Below are positions 1 through 7,754 of a stretch of 35,166 bases of DNA, in pieces. The stretch is from positions 1-35,166 of the forward strand of contig JAGORL010000005.1 of assembly GCA_018062825.1 (NCBI GenBank), in the 5' to 3' direction. Each line of letters starts with the position of its first letter. Position 1 is the stretch's first letter. A program made the translations under genes and the position numbers. This stretch comes from Patescibacteria group bacterium. GTDB lineage: Bacteria; Patescibacteriota; Patescibacteriia; UBA9934. The notes beneath the pieces are model-generated. The model saw nothing but the letters and a program-made list of their open reading frames with translations, was not told where the DNA came from and made no database searches.

Positions 1-1024
1 ATGCCTCGCACGTCGGAAGGTCAAGCGTTTTTAGGGCTTGATCGCCTCCTGTAAACGAATGGTCGGTTTCTTTGGTCAGCATAGCATGAAACACTGCTTC
101 TAACTCGGCACGTGTTTGGGCCTTCATCATTGGCTCTTTGTACTGTTTAAAGCCATGAAGTCCCTTGAAATACCAAGAAAGATGCTTACGGAAGGTGTTT
201 ACGCTGTGAGGGCCATTATGTTCAAGGTGCAAGGCAAGATGTAGCTGCACCATACGCATACGTTCCTTGAAGGTAACGGGCGTTGGGGCTTTGCCGGCTT
301 GGATCTCATTATATTGAGAAAAGATCCAGGGGTTACCAAGGGCACCGCGGGCAATAAGGACGCCGTCAGCGCCGCTAGCCTCTAGGGCCGGGTTGATGAG
401 CTCTGCCTTGTGAACATCCCCATTAACTAAGACGGGTATGCGGACGTTTTGTTTCGCGCGGCCAACCATGTGCCAGTCGGCGACGCCGGAGTAGCCCTGC
501 GCCTTAGTGCGGCCATGAATGGTAATGAGACTAGCGCCGGCGTCTTCAACTACTTTTACAAACTCCAAACAGTCTGTTGGATCTGACCAACCAAGGCGAA
601 TTTTGACTGACAGCGGTACTGTGATCGCTGCTTTCACCTCTTTAATAATACGACTTGCAAGCTCAGGATCTTTCATGAGCGCTGCGCCGTTGAAATTGTG
701 AACGATCTTGTAGACCGGGCATCCCATATTGATGTCAAAGCCCTCGGGGTGGTGATCGGCTTCAATCATGCGCGCCGCTTCCGCCATGATCTTTGGGTCT
801 GAACCAAAGAGCTGCTGAACAAGTGGTCGTTCAGCTGGATGGATCTCTGTCATGCCAAGGGTTTTGTCGTTTTTACGAACCACGGCTTCTGAGGAAACCA
901 TTTCACGAAAAACCACCGGATTCGCAACATTGCGAACGGCTTGGCAGAAAGCGGAATCGGTCATGTCGGCCATGGGCGACAGCGCGATGATGGGGCGGGG
1001 GAGTTTATCCCAATTGAGAGTCAT
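1..1024 (-). CDS. dus: tRNA-dihydrouridine synthase (Dus family), 3' end beyond the left edge
   Basis: FMN-dependent enzyme that reduces uridines in the D-loop of tRNA. Read on the reverse strand from ATG at 1024-1022, 341 codons stay open to the left edge without a stop, which is already about the full family length, so little is missing. Visible marks: an N-terminal PIIALSPMADMTD segment (FMN barrel start), NMGCP with the catalytic Cys at residue 102, KIRLGW near 141, and IHGRTKAQGYSG with His170, followed by the ADW and NGDV segments typical of DusB-like enzymes. A promoter (TTGAAG, 18 nt, TACACT) ends 11 nt before the ATG and no Shine-Dalgarno is present. It diverges from the gene at 1085. 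The subfamily (DusA/B/C) cannot be fixed by eye; DusB-like is my best guess. Confidence 0.93.
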   Translation of the reverse strand, partial: MTLNWDKLPRPIIALSPMADMTDSAFCQAVRNVANPVVFREMVSSEAVVRKNDKTLGMTEIHPAERPLVQQLFGSDPKIMAEAARMIEADHHPEGFDINMGCPVYKIVHNFNGAALMKDPELASRIIKEVKAAITVPLSVKIRLGWSDPTDCLEFVKVVEDAGASLITIHGRTKAQGYSGVADWHMVGRAKQNVRIPVLVNGDVHKAELINPALEASGADGVLIARGALGNPWIFSQYNEIQAGKAPTPVTFKERMRMVQLHLALHLEHNGPHSVNTFRKHLSWYFKGLHGFKQYKEPMMKAQTRAELEAVFHAMLTKETDHSFTGGDQALKTLDLPTCEA

Positions 1025-1035
1025 AGGAAGTACAT

Positions 1036-1065
1036 AGTGTATCCACAAACCAAAACATCCTTCAA
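1036..1065 (-). promoter_or_regulatory. sigma70-type promoter of dus
   Basis: On the reverse strand, TTGAAG (1065-1060), an 18-nt spacer and TACACT (1041-1036). The -10 box ends only 11 nt before the ATG, so the mRNA would have a leader of a few bases at most. The divergent gene at 1085 has a TAGAAT box (1070-1075) 9 nt before its ATG, but a weak -35. Confidence 0.55.
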
Positions 1066-1084
1066 GTGGTAGAATGGCGCCGAT

Positions 1085-1306
1085 ATGACAAAAAACCTTG
1101 TATTCTCAGAAAGTGAAGTATTTGAGCGCATAGTAGAGGAAGGGCTTATGAATGGCGTTGTGAGCCAGGAAGCGTTTCACCAGCTCGTGGATGACGTTAT
1201 TGAGGACATGCGCCGTTACGGGGAATTGCATGATGACCAGAACCTTCAGGGTCATATTGATGCCCTTAAGGGTCGATTTGCTGAGTATCAAGGGCGTTTA
1301 GAATAA
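1085..1306 (+). CDS. small acidic hypothetical protein (73 aa)
   Basis: I do not recognise the family. The 73-residue product is acidic and looks all-helical, with no membrane segment, signal peptide or cysteine. Its only striking feature is charge, with clusters such as VDDVIEDMRRYGELHDDQ. The start ATG is 9 nt after a TAGAAT -10-like box, and no Shine-Dalgarno is visible. It ends 4 bp before the beta-CASP gene at 1311, so the two are almost certainly co-transcribed and may be functionally linked, for example as a small partner or regulator of the RNase-like protein. That link is inference from spacing only. The codon use resembles the neighbours, which supports a real gene. Confidence 0.7.
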   Translation: MTKNLVFSESEVFERIVEEGLMNGVVSQEAFHQLVDDVIEDMRRYGELHDDQNLQGHIDALKGRFAEYQGRLE

Positions 1307-1310
1307 GTAT

Positions 1311-2681
1311 ATGCGTCTTTCGTTCCACGGGGCAGCAGAAGAGGTGACCGGATCGTGTTTTTTGATCGAAACAGATAACGGCAAGCTGCTTGTTGATTGC
1401 GGTATGCATCAGGGGGAGCGTATTTGTAGTGCTCCGGGAGCGAATGAATTTCAGTTTGCTGCAGAGTCGGTGACGGCGGTGGTTGTGACACATGCCCACT
1501 TTGATCACACCGGTCGCTTGCCGCTTCTTATGAAGCGCGGTTTTGGTGGTACGGTTTTTTCAACGCCGCCAACAAAGGCGCTTGCGCAAATTATTTTGGA
1601 TGATTCGGTTAACATCATGCGTGAGAATGCTAAGAAGTGTGGTGATGAAGTTTTGTTTGGTGCAGATGAAGTGGCTGAGGTTATGCGTTCATGGACGGGC
1701 GTTGGGTACCACACATCCTTTGAACCGATCCCAGGGGTTACGGTTATGTTCCATGATGCTGGTCATATTTTAGGTTCCGCATATATTACGGTGGACGTTG
1801 CCGGTCACTTAACAAAGGACGGTAAGGATGCACGTTTCTTATTTAGTGGTGACATCGGTAATGATGACGTGCCGATTTTGCCGGACACTGAGGCGATTCA
1901 CCGGGCTGACTATGTGATTTGCGAGACAACCTACGGCGACAGGGATCATGAGCCAACGAGTGAGCGTGGCGTTAAGTTGCAAGATTTTGCTTCGCTTATT
2001 TTAAAGCGCGGTGGCACTTTGCTTATTCCAGCGTTTTCCGTTGAGCGAACGCAGGAGCTGTTGTTTGAACTTGATCTACTTGTTCAGAAAAAGGTTTTAC
2101 CGCGAGTTCCGGTCTACCTTGATAGTCCGCTGGCGATTCGGGCGACGGATATTTATCGACATTTCTCGCAGTATCTTAAAGTTGAAACGCATCGCGAGTT
2201 GTACGGGGGAGATCTTTTCTCGTTTCCGGGTTTGCATGAGACGCTTCGCTCAGAAGAGTCGCGACTTATCAATGATAATCATTCGCCAAAAATTATCGTG
2301 GCAGGTAACGGCATGATGACTGGCGGGCGTATCATGCATCACTTAAAGCGTTATCTCTCTGATGAAAAGAGCGGTGTGCTTGTTATTGGTTTCCAGGCGC
2401 CGCATACGCTTGGTCGAAAAATTCTCGAGGGTATTGAGAAGGTTACTATTTTTGGCGATGAAATCCCGGTGCGCGCTACCGTGCGATCGATTGAGTCATT
2501 TTCAGCGCACGGTGATCGATCTAAATTAGCCCGCTGGTTACAGCCTGAGGAGGGTAAGATTCGCAAAGTATTTTTAGTGCACGGTGAGGCTGATTCTAAG
2601 CGCTCGTTTGCGGACTATGTAAAAAAGCATACGTCAGCTGAAATTGTGATGCCGCGAGTGTTTGAGGTGTTTGAGTTTTAG
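1311..2681 (+). CDS. beta-CASP metallo-beta-lactamase, RNA-processing exonuclease-like
   Basis: Predicted zinc-dependent RNA-cleaving hydrolase of the metallo-beta-lactamase/beta-CASP superfamily (CPSF73/RNase J relatives, COG1236 type). Motifs: THAHFDH with the HxHxDH zinc motif at residues 61-66, GHILGSA at 151, SGDIG at 179-183, CETTYGDRDHE at 204-214, the beta-CASP motif IPAFSVERTQE at 239-249, AGNGMMTGGR at 331-340, SFSAHGD with His400, and VHGE with His424. All expected metal and beta-CASP residues are present at 456 aa, the usual length for the YSH1-like bacterial group; there is no KH or C-terminal RNase J domain. It follows the 73-aa gene by 4 bp and is ended by the hairpin at 2751. 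The substrate cannot be told from sequence. Confidence 0.92.
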   Translation: MRLSFHGAAEEVTGSCFLIETDNGKLLVDCGMHQGERICSAPGANEFQFAAESVTAVVVTHAHFDHTGRLPLLMKRGFGGTVFSTPPTKALAQIILDDSVNIMRENAKKCGDEVLFGADEVAEVMRSWTGVGYHTSFEPIPGVTVMFHDAGHILGSAYITVDVAGHLTKDGKDARFLFSGDIGNDDVPILPDTEAIHRADYVICETTYGDRDHEPTSERGVKLQDFASLILKRGGTLLIPAFSVERTQELLFELDLLVQKKVLPRVPVYLDSPLAIRATDIYRHFSQYLKVETHRELYGGDLFSFPGLHETLRSEESRLINDNHSPKIIVAGNGMMTGGRIMHHLKRYLSDEKSGVLVIGFQAPHTLGRKILEGIEKVTIFGDEIPVRATVRSIESFSAHGDRSKLARWLQPEEGKIRKVFLVHGEADSKRSFADYVKKHTSAEIVMPRVFEVFEF

Positions 2682-2689
2682 GGAGTAGG

Positions 2690-2726
2690 GCCCACTTCGT
2701 CCGGCAGAGCCGGACTACGTTGGGGC
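2690..2726. repeat. short GC-rich palindrome after the beta-CASP gene
   Basis: GTCCGGC (2699-2705) and GCCGGAC (2709-2715) form a perfect 7-bp hairpin with loop AGA, extended outward imperfectly (GCCCAC... and ...GTTGGGGC). It has no T-run, so it is not a terminator itself. It resembles small REP-like extragenic palindromes. It lies between the stop codon at 2681 and the shared terminator at 2751. Confidence 0.5.
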
Positions 2727-2750
2727 TGAAGAGTAGGGAGCAGAAAGAAG

Positions 2751-2786
2751 AAGAGCACACGACGATGTGTCGGTGCTCTTTTTTAT
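2751..2786. terminator. bidirectional terminator, copy 1 of a repeated hairpin family
   Basis: GAGCAC (2753-2758), a bulged A, CGAC, loop GATGT, GTCG, GTGCTC (2773-2778), with A-rich DNA on the left and a T-run on the right. It sits between two convergent genes and can serve both. The same design recurs at 6750 and 10870. Confidence 0.85.
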
Positions 2787-4036
2787 TATTCTGCGATGTA
2801 GTTATACGTGCCTTCGCCGAAGTACCAATTGTGGAGTGCCTCCTGGAAGCTGACGCCATCGATAGTTTCAATGGTGAAGCGTTCGTTGGTAAGCGCCGTG
2901 TGCCACGTTTTGTTTGGTACGAAATACCCATCAAGGTTTGGTAGGAAATTGAGAAGTGTCTCCGCGTAGCCTTGTACCCATGCTCGTTCATTTTGGTTCA
3001 GTGGAAATGAAACTTGATTACTTAAGCGATTGCGATCGAATTGATCGATGTAGTAGTAGATCGGGGTAGCTATGTGTTGGTATGAGACGTTGAGAAGCAC
3101 ACAGTTATTGACGACGCCGTCTTCGAGCGAGGCAGTGCATGATTCATCGAACTGGCGATTCTGAAAGCTTGGATCGGCATTCCTGAGATTTTCAACATAC
3201 GCTTCATCATATGCTTCATAGCTGACTTGAGCGGAGCTATCGGCTACACCGCGCACTTGCACATTCGGAAGCATGCGGGCGACGTCATCAAGATTTTGTG
3301 TGACGCCAGCGCCGCCAGCTGAGCTGCCGACAAACAGGAGTTCGCTTGCCTCAGCTAAGGTTTTTGTTTTGATGATTTCAGCGTTTTGCAAATCTTCAAT
3401 CACGGCTGCGACGATATTTTTACCACGGAACTGCCACAATTCTTCCCCGACCATGTTTTCTGTGTCACCGATCCACAGGTCTGAGCTACAGTAGCGGACA
3501 TGGACGCGGTTCCAGTTGTAGAAGTCAGGATTAATTGCGGGATCAGCGGAGAGAATTCCATCTTCCTTGAGGCCATTCGGGTAGTTGTTTGACGACACAA
3601 GTCCTGGATCGTTGTTTGCGGCACGATCAAGACAATCGGCTTCGTTTATGCATGATCCACCGCCTTTTAGATATACTACCCATTTGTCATTATTTTCTTC
3701 TGTGCCTGGAGCAAAATAGTAGGTAGCTGGTGAGCCGTCGTTGCAAACAGCGAAACGATCATCTGCATTTACTACGGTATATTTTTGTAAGACCGTCGGG
3801 GGATGCTCTGGAGCAAGGTCGCCATTCTCGGTCTCTACAAGTGGCGCGGAGGTTGCATCGTTCATTTCCTGCGCAGTATCGCCTTCACTATTTAAAAATG
3901 ACGACCGATCATCTAGTCGGCGTTCGAGGAATTTTTTCCCTCGTGGACTGAAGGCGAACAAGGTAACGATAATGATTCCTATCGTTACACAGCCAATTGC
4001 ACTAAAGAAAAGCACGTTTCCTAAAGATGGACGCAT
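2786..4036 (-). CDS. Notum/pectinacetylesterase-like serine hydrolase, membrane-anchored
   Basis: Probable carboxylesterase of the pectinacetylesterase family (animal Notum relatives), acting outside the membrane. From the ATG at 4036 (416 aa): a hydrophobic anchor at about residues 7-29 (LGNVLFFSAIGCVTIG), a polar linker, then the hydrolase with the oxyanion-type GGGSC (125-129), VRYCSSD, the nucleophile motif GSSAGG (Ser239), Asp331 in IDQFD and His379 in TWHTAL, which would complete a Ser-Asp-His triad. Several cysteines suggest disulfides. A TTG start at 4072 would add 12 residues; I prefer ATG because a TATAAT box (4068-4063) lies inside that extension. It follows the FecR-like gene on the same strand. 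The substrate is unknown: an O-acyl group on a polysaccharide or protein is plausible. Confidence 0.82.
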   Translation of the reverse strand: MRPSLGNVLFFSAIGCVTIGIIIVTLFAFSPRGKKFLERRLDDRSSFLNSEGDTAQEMNDATSAPLVETENGDLAPEHPPTVLQKYTVVNADDRFAVCNDGSPATYYFAPGTEENNDKWVVYLKGGGSCINEADCLDRAANNDPGLVSSNNYPNGLKEDGILSADPAINPDFYNWNRVHVRYCSSDLWIGDTENMVGEELWQFRGKNIVAAVIEDLQNAEIIKTKTLAEASELLFVGSSAGGAGVTQNLDDVARMLPNVQVRGVADSSAQVSYEAYDEAYVENLRNADPSFQNRQFDESCTASLEDGVVNNCVLLNVSYQHIATPIYYYIDQFDRNRLSNQVSFPLNQNERAWVQGYAETLLNFLPNLDGYFVPNKTWHTALTNERFTIETIDGVSFQEALHNWYFGEGTYNYIAE

Positions 4037-4091
4037 ACTATAATAAGGATTATTTACCTCATTATACGCCAATAGTGCGCTTTTCTTTCAG

Positions 4092-4670
4092 TTATCGGTC
4101 GTTTTCGTTTACAAAGAGATAGAAATCAACAACGGCTGGGGCAGTAATGGAAAAGTCGACGATTCGTGGTAGTGCGTCTTTTTCTAGCGTATTTACGCTC
4201 ATGGCCCCACCGGTTGAGAGGTTTGTTTCTACCCCTTTGTGATTCATAACTCCCGTTCCTGAGAAAAGCAGAACACTTAACGTATTGTCCCAGGGGTAGT
4301 GAACGATAGTGGCGCGACCGTTAATGGTGATTTTTGTGTCGCGTGAAGAGATGGTGAACTTTCCATCACCAAACATGCGACCGTCCTCAAGGGTGAGTTT
4401 TAGTTGTTCTTCACGACCGTCATCGAAATGCAAACGGGTATTTTTGTCTAAATAGAGTGTCGCCTCCGCATGGGTGGCGATTGCAAAAGCATCACTTGTA
4501 GTGAGTATATTGCCGCGGGTGACTTCAGTGTCATTTAGTGCGAAAGGGGTATGCGGTTTGAATCCTGGACCGCCGGCAAAAGTTGCGTCAAAACGTAGGC
4601 CGATTAAAAGCAGGGTGGAAAGCCCTAGCACCGTGGCAATTATCCCGAGGTTGCGCGTGCTCTTTTTCAT
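4092..4670 (-). CDS. membrane-anchored FecR-domain-like protein
   Basis: 192 aa with a basic N-terminus (MKKSTRNLG) and one hydrophobic segment at about 8-25, so either anchored or secreted with most of the chain outside. Residues about 68-140 follow the pattern of FecR domains: ATLYLDKNTRLHFDDG, LTLEDGRMFGDGKFTIS, then a sheet ending in LSVLLFSGTGVMNHKG. FecR itself senses ferric-citrate receptors, but stand-alone FecR-like domains are common in surface proteins of unknown role. It lies upstream of the Notum-like hydrolase, which starts 19-55 nt later on the same strand, so the two probably form an operon. Its start is only 24 bp from the divergent mutY start. The domain call is by pattern only. 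Confidence 0.6.
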   Translation of the reverse strand: MKKSTRNLGIIATVLGLSTLLLIGLRFDATFAGGPGFKPHTPFALNDTEVTRGNILTTSDAFAIATHAEATLYLDKNTRLHFDDGREEQLKLTLEDGRMFGDGKFTISSRDTKITINGRATIVHYPWDNTLSVLLFSGTGVMNHKGVETNLSTGGAMSVNTLEKDALPRIVDFSITAPAVVDFYLFVNENDR

Positions 4671-4694
4671 ATCGACAGTGTACCTTGTTTTTGT

Positions 4695-5561
4695 ATGATT
4701 TTGGATGTGGATACCCGTTTTTCTCGCATGCGGCGCTTGCTGCTCTTGTGGTTTCGTAAATCAGGGCGAGATTTGCCGTGGCGGCGTACGAGCGATCCTT
4801 ATGCGATTGTGTTATCCGAAATCATGTTGCAACAGACGCAGGTTGACCGAGTCATTCCAAAGTACGAGGCGTTTTTACAGGAGTTGCCGACGTTTGAGGC
4901 ATTGGCGCAGGCTAAGACGGCGCAGGTTTTGCGTTTATGGAGCGGACTTGGTTACAACCGTCGAGCGTTGAACTTGCAGCGTTTAGCACAGGAGGTAGTG
5001 CGAAGTGGAGGTTTTCCGAAAGATATTGAAACGATGCAGGCGCTTCCTGGCATTGGTCCGTATACCGCGCATGCGGTGGCGGCTTTTGCGTTTCGTAGTA
5101 AACGTGCGGCACCGATTGATACCAATATTCGTCGAGTCATGACTCGTGTCTTTGGTTTGCAGAAGAAAGAGGCGAGGGCGGTAGTGGCGGTAGTTGATCT
5201 TGGTAAAGGTCGCGACTCATGGGCTTGGAATCATGCGCTCATGGATCTTGGGGCCACGAAGTGTACGGCTAAGCGACCGGATTGTTCCTCCTGTCCGCTC
5301 CAGGAAATTTGTTTGAGTTATCCGTGTGCCGGTGATGACGTTGTTGTGCCGAAGCAGAAGAAATTTTTAGGGAGTGATCGGATGTATCGTGGACGTCTTT
5401 TGAAAAAACTTCATGAAAACAGTATTTTGCGACGCAATGATATCGGGATACAGATTGGACTTCATGATCCTGAGCGTCTTTCTCGGATTGTGGATGATTT
5501 GGTCAAAGAAGGGTTTTTGGTGTGGGCGAGTAGTGATACCCTTACGCTAAATAACTCCTAA
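4695..5561 (+). CDS. mutY: A/G-specific adenine glycosylase MutY, without NUDIX-like domain
   Basis: Base-excision repair enzyme that removes adenine mispaired with 8-oxoguanine or G. 288 aa: SEIMLQQTQV with the catalytic Glu42, the helix-hairpin-helix LPGIGPYTA at 117-125, PIDTNIRRV with the catalytic Asp142, and a 4Fe-4S cluster motif C190-x6-C197-x2-C200-x5-C206. The C-terminal NUDIX-like domain that reads 8-oxoG in E. coli MutY (350 aa) is absent. In its place is a short charged tail (about 225-288) that looks like a small winged-helix, as in actinobacterial MutY-like proteins. The ATG at 4695 places the first helix as expected; another ATG lies 33 nt downstream. It heads a run with the thioredoxin-like and lipoprotein genes. 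Confidence 0.93.
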   Translation: MILDVDTRFSRMRRLLLLWFRKSGRDLPWRRTSDPYAIVLSEIMLQQTQVDRVIPKYEAFLQELPTFEALAQAKTAQVLRLWSGLGYNRRALNLQRLAQEVVRSGGFPKDIETMQALPGIGPYTAHAVAAFAFRSKRAAPIDTNIRRVMTRVFGLQKKEARAVVAVVDLGKGRDSWAWNHALMDLGATKCTAKRPDCSSCPLQEICLSYPCAGDDVVVPKQKKFLGSDRMYRGRLLKKLHENSILRRNDIGIQIGLHDPERLSRIVDDLVKEGFLVWASSDTLTLNNS

Positions 5562-5570
5562 TGTTTTGTT

Positions 5571-5840
5571 ATGGCTTTGTATGAGTTTTATGGAGAGACG
5601 TGTCCGCACTGTATTGCAATGAAGCCAATGGTAGAGGCGGCTGAGAAAGAGGTTGGTGTAACCGTAGAGAAGTTTGAAGTTTGGAATAATGAAGAAAATG
5701 CCACCAAGATGGGAGAGATCGATCGTGGACTTTGCGGCGGAGTGCCATTTTTTTATAACACTGATTCAAAACAGTTTATCTGTGGCGCAACTGATGAAGC
5801 AACGCTCAAGGCGTGGATGAAGGGTGAGGAGCTTTCTTAA
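5571..5840 (+). CDS. small thioredoxin-like protein with CPHC active site
   Basis: 89-aa thioredoxin-fold protein: a beta strand (ALYEFYGE), the active site Cys11-Pro-His-Cys14, a helix, and the GGVPFF loop with a cis-proline at 59. CPHC is the dipeptide of DsbA-type oxidases rather than the CGPC of thioredoxins, yet there is no signal peptide, so the protein should be cytosolic. It is shorter than a classical thioredoxin (about 105 aa) and closer to the glutaredoxin-sized minimal fold. A third cysteine (Cys55) precedes the cis-Pro loop. It starts 9 bp after mutY and ends 6 bp before the lipoprotein gene, so an operon is likely. The redox partner is unknown. Confidence 0.8.
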   Translation: MALYEFYGETCPHCIAMKPMVEAAEKEVGVTVEKFEVWNNEENATKMGEIDRGLCGGVPFFYNTDSKQFICGATDEATLKAWMKGEELS

Positions 5841-5846
5841 GGTAGT

Positions 5847-6743
5847 ATGCGTCGTTTATTGGCGCTTCTTGCATTACCTCTTCTTGGTGCGGGGTGCTTG
5901 TCGTCATTTGGAGCAAGTGCCCTTGAAGCTGATGAGGTGCAGTTTACGCAAGGTACAACTCTCAATATTCGTGAGTCGAGTGTTGCTTTGCCGTTTGTTG
6001 GTAAGGGGCTCGCTGCGTACGACGTTGTTATTAATGATGTTTCAGAAAGTGGTATTCAGATCCAGTGGGAATCTGTACGTGAGCGCGAAACTGAGGCTTC
6101 AAATGAAGCTCGGCAATTAGCGCTTGAGCAGATGACGCAGGGTGCTGAGGTAGCGCTGCCGCCATCCGAGATCATTACCGTGGTTGAGAGCGGTGTTATT
6201 ACTTCAGATGCGCGTAAAATAGGCAGGGCGCTTTATTTGCCACTTGATTGGGAAGTGGGGGAGCAGAATCTTCAGGGAGATGGTACGGCGCTCCTGTTTT
6301 TACCAACCGACGCATACGCGGCGCTCGTTGGATCGGGAACGGCTGAAATACGACTTGGTTTAATTGATGTTCTTGCTAGTGATGCGGCTGGCATGCTGCA
6401 AACCTTTAAGGATCTGATCGGTACTTTTAGTGATCAACCGGTCTCTGGTGATGTTGTTATGGGTGCTGATGCGGCAATGTTCACGGTGACAAGTTTATCT
6501 GAGCAGTATGTTTTGCAAGTAGATGGGAAGCGCGTCAAGGTTCCCGTGCTTTATGCCGAGAGTCCGTTAGCTAAAATGGTGATTTTGAAAAATGAGTTGT
6601 ATCCACTTGTTTTATCAGTTGATCTTGAGCCGTGGGCAGCGATTACTGATGTAAGTGACATTCCGGAGTTTTTGGGAAGATTGGAGCGAGGATTGGCACC
6701 GCCGCTTGGGTTTAAGGTGGAGGGGGTAGGGAATAGGGAGTAG
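5847..6743 (+). CDS. putative lipoprotein of unknown function
   Basis: 298 aa, family not recognised. The N-terminus MRRLLALLALPLLGAGC is a short signal peptide ending in a lipobox-like LGAGC, so Cys17 may be lipidated and the protein anchored on the outer face of the membrane. The rest is soluble, rich in beta-prone segments, with no repeats or catalytic motif visible. The segment at about 150-190 contains an alternating hydrophobic LLFLPTDAYAALVGSG. AAGG-like bases lie just before ATG, a rare hint of a ribosome binding site here. It is the last gene of the mutY group and is closed by the hairpin at 6750. Confidence 0.75.
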   Translation: MRRLLALLALPLLGAGCLSSFGASALEADEVQFTQGTTLNIRESSVALPFVGKGLAAYDVVINDVSESGIQIQWESVRERETEASNEARQLALEQMTQGAEVALPPSEIITVVESGVITSDARKIGRALYLPLDWEVGEQNLQGDGTALLFLPTDAYAALVGSGTAEIRLGLIDVLASDAAGMLQTFKDLIGTFSDQPVSGDVVMGADAAMFTVTSLSEQYVLQVDGKRVKVPVLYAESPLAKMVILKNELYPLVLSVDLEPWAAITDVSDIPEFLGRLERGLAPPLGFKVEGVGNRE

Positions 6744-6749
6744 AAAGAA

Positions 6750-6785
6750 AAAGAGCACGCGACGATAAGTCGGTGCTCTTTTTGT
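6750..6785. terminator. bidirectional terminator, copy 2 of the hairpin family
   Basis: GAGCAC (6753-6758), bulged G, CGAC, loop GATAA, GTCG, GTGCTC (6773-6778), flanked by A-run and T-run. The match to copy 1 extends into the flank AGGGAGYAGAAAGAA (6735-6749 versus 2735-2749). It separates the convergent lipoprotein and era genes. Confidence 0.85.
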
Positions 6786-6786
6786 G

Positions 6787-7638
6787 TTATTCGAATTTGC
6801 CGATCCAACGGGCATCTGTCTGCACTTCAAGATCAAGGTAGTAATGATCTCCGCTGACTGTTTCTAGTTCACGGCGCGTTGATTGACCAATTTCCTTGAT
6901 ACCACGGCCGCCTTTACCAATGATCATTGGGCGGTAGCGGTCATTGTTTGTGAAGATGATGGCATGCACGTAGACGATGCCGTCTTCACGACGCGTGATT
7001 TCATCTACTTCAACGTGGGTGGTGTATGGAATCTCTTCACGCAAGCGGAGGAAAAGCTTTTCACGAATGAGTTCGGCCATCCAATCCTCATTGGAAAGGT
7101 TGGTGAGCTGAAACTCTGGGTAGTTCATTTCTCCTTCCGGCATCTTTTCTAAGAGCCAGCGCTCAATGACGTCGATATTTTTGCCGTTCAATGCTGAGAC
7201 TTCCGCGTAGGCATCAAATTGATTGGCAAGGTCGCGGTAGTAATCAATGAAGTGCTTACGATCAGGATCATCCATTTTGTTGATAACAAGCAACTTTGGT
7301 TTGGTGTGGTTTTCGATCATCTTTAATGCCTGCTTTTCTTCGTCACCCATGGCGCGTGTTGGATCAACGACGTAGACGATGGCATCGATATCACGCAAAG
7401 AATCCTTGGCGTAATCAAGAAGTTTCTTGGTTAGGACGTCTTTAGCGTTTTGCATGATACCTGGGGTATCAACAAATACGATCTGACCCTCTGGTCGAGT
7501 GACAACGCCTTGAATAGGCCGGCGGGTTGTTTGCGGCTTTGGGGTAGTGATGGCAACTTTGCTTCCCACCATGGTATTCATGAGGGTTGACTTGCCAACG
7601 TTTGATCGACCAATGATTGCTACGAATCCAGACTTCAT
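6787..7638 (-). CDS. era: GTPase Era
   Basis: Essential GTPase that binds 16S rRNA near its 3' end and checks 30S assembly. 283 aa, slightly shorter than E. coli Era (301). G1 is GRSNVGKS (10-17), the Era-type switch QTTRRPIQGV follows at 36-44, G3 DTPG (57-60), G4 NKMD (120-123), G5 SALNG (148-152). The C-terminal KH domain carries IIGKGGRGIKEIG (239-251). All key residues are intact. The promoter GTGACA-17-TAGTAT ends 16 nt before the ATG, and no Shine-Dalgarno is present. It is a single-gene unit, closed by the shared hairpin at 6750. Confidence 0.97.
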   Translation of the reverse strand: MKSGFVAIIGRSNVGKSTLMNTMVGSKVAITTPKPQTTRRPIQGVVTRPEGQIVFVDTPGIMQNAKDVLTKKLLDYAKDSLRDIDAIVYVVDPTRAMGDEEKQALKMIENHTKPKLLVINKMDDPDRKHFIDYYRDLANQFDAYAEVSALNGKNIDVIERWLLEKMPEGEMNYPEFQLTNLSNEDWMAELIREKLFLRLREEIPYTTHVEVDEITRREDGIVYVHAIIFTNNDRYRPMIIGKGGRGIKEIGQSTRRELETVSGDHYYLDLEVQTDARWIGKFE

Positions 7639-7654
7639 ACGGATAATTTCTGCT

Positions 7655-7683
7655 ATACTAGCCTAAAATACGCTGGTTGTCAC
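7655..7683 (-). promoter_or_regulatory. sigma70-type promoter of era
   Basis: Reverse strand: GTGACA (7683-7678), exactly 17 nt, TAGTAT (7660-7655), 16 nt before the era ATG. A TATACT box at 7725-7730 on the forward strand probably serves the membrane gene at 7755, though its -35 is weak. Confidence 0.65.
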
Positions 7684-7754
7684 GTTTTATGGGGTCCAAT
7701 CTTCCATAATCTGTAATTATCAGCTATACTCTTCAACAAATTCATTAATGTCCT

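Noticed and set aside
4671-4694. A divergent promoter pair in the 24-bp gap between the FecR-like gene and mutY
   Set aside because: TACACT- and TACCTT-like boxes exist, but neither has a convincing -35, so I did not call them.
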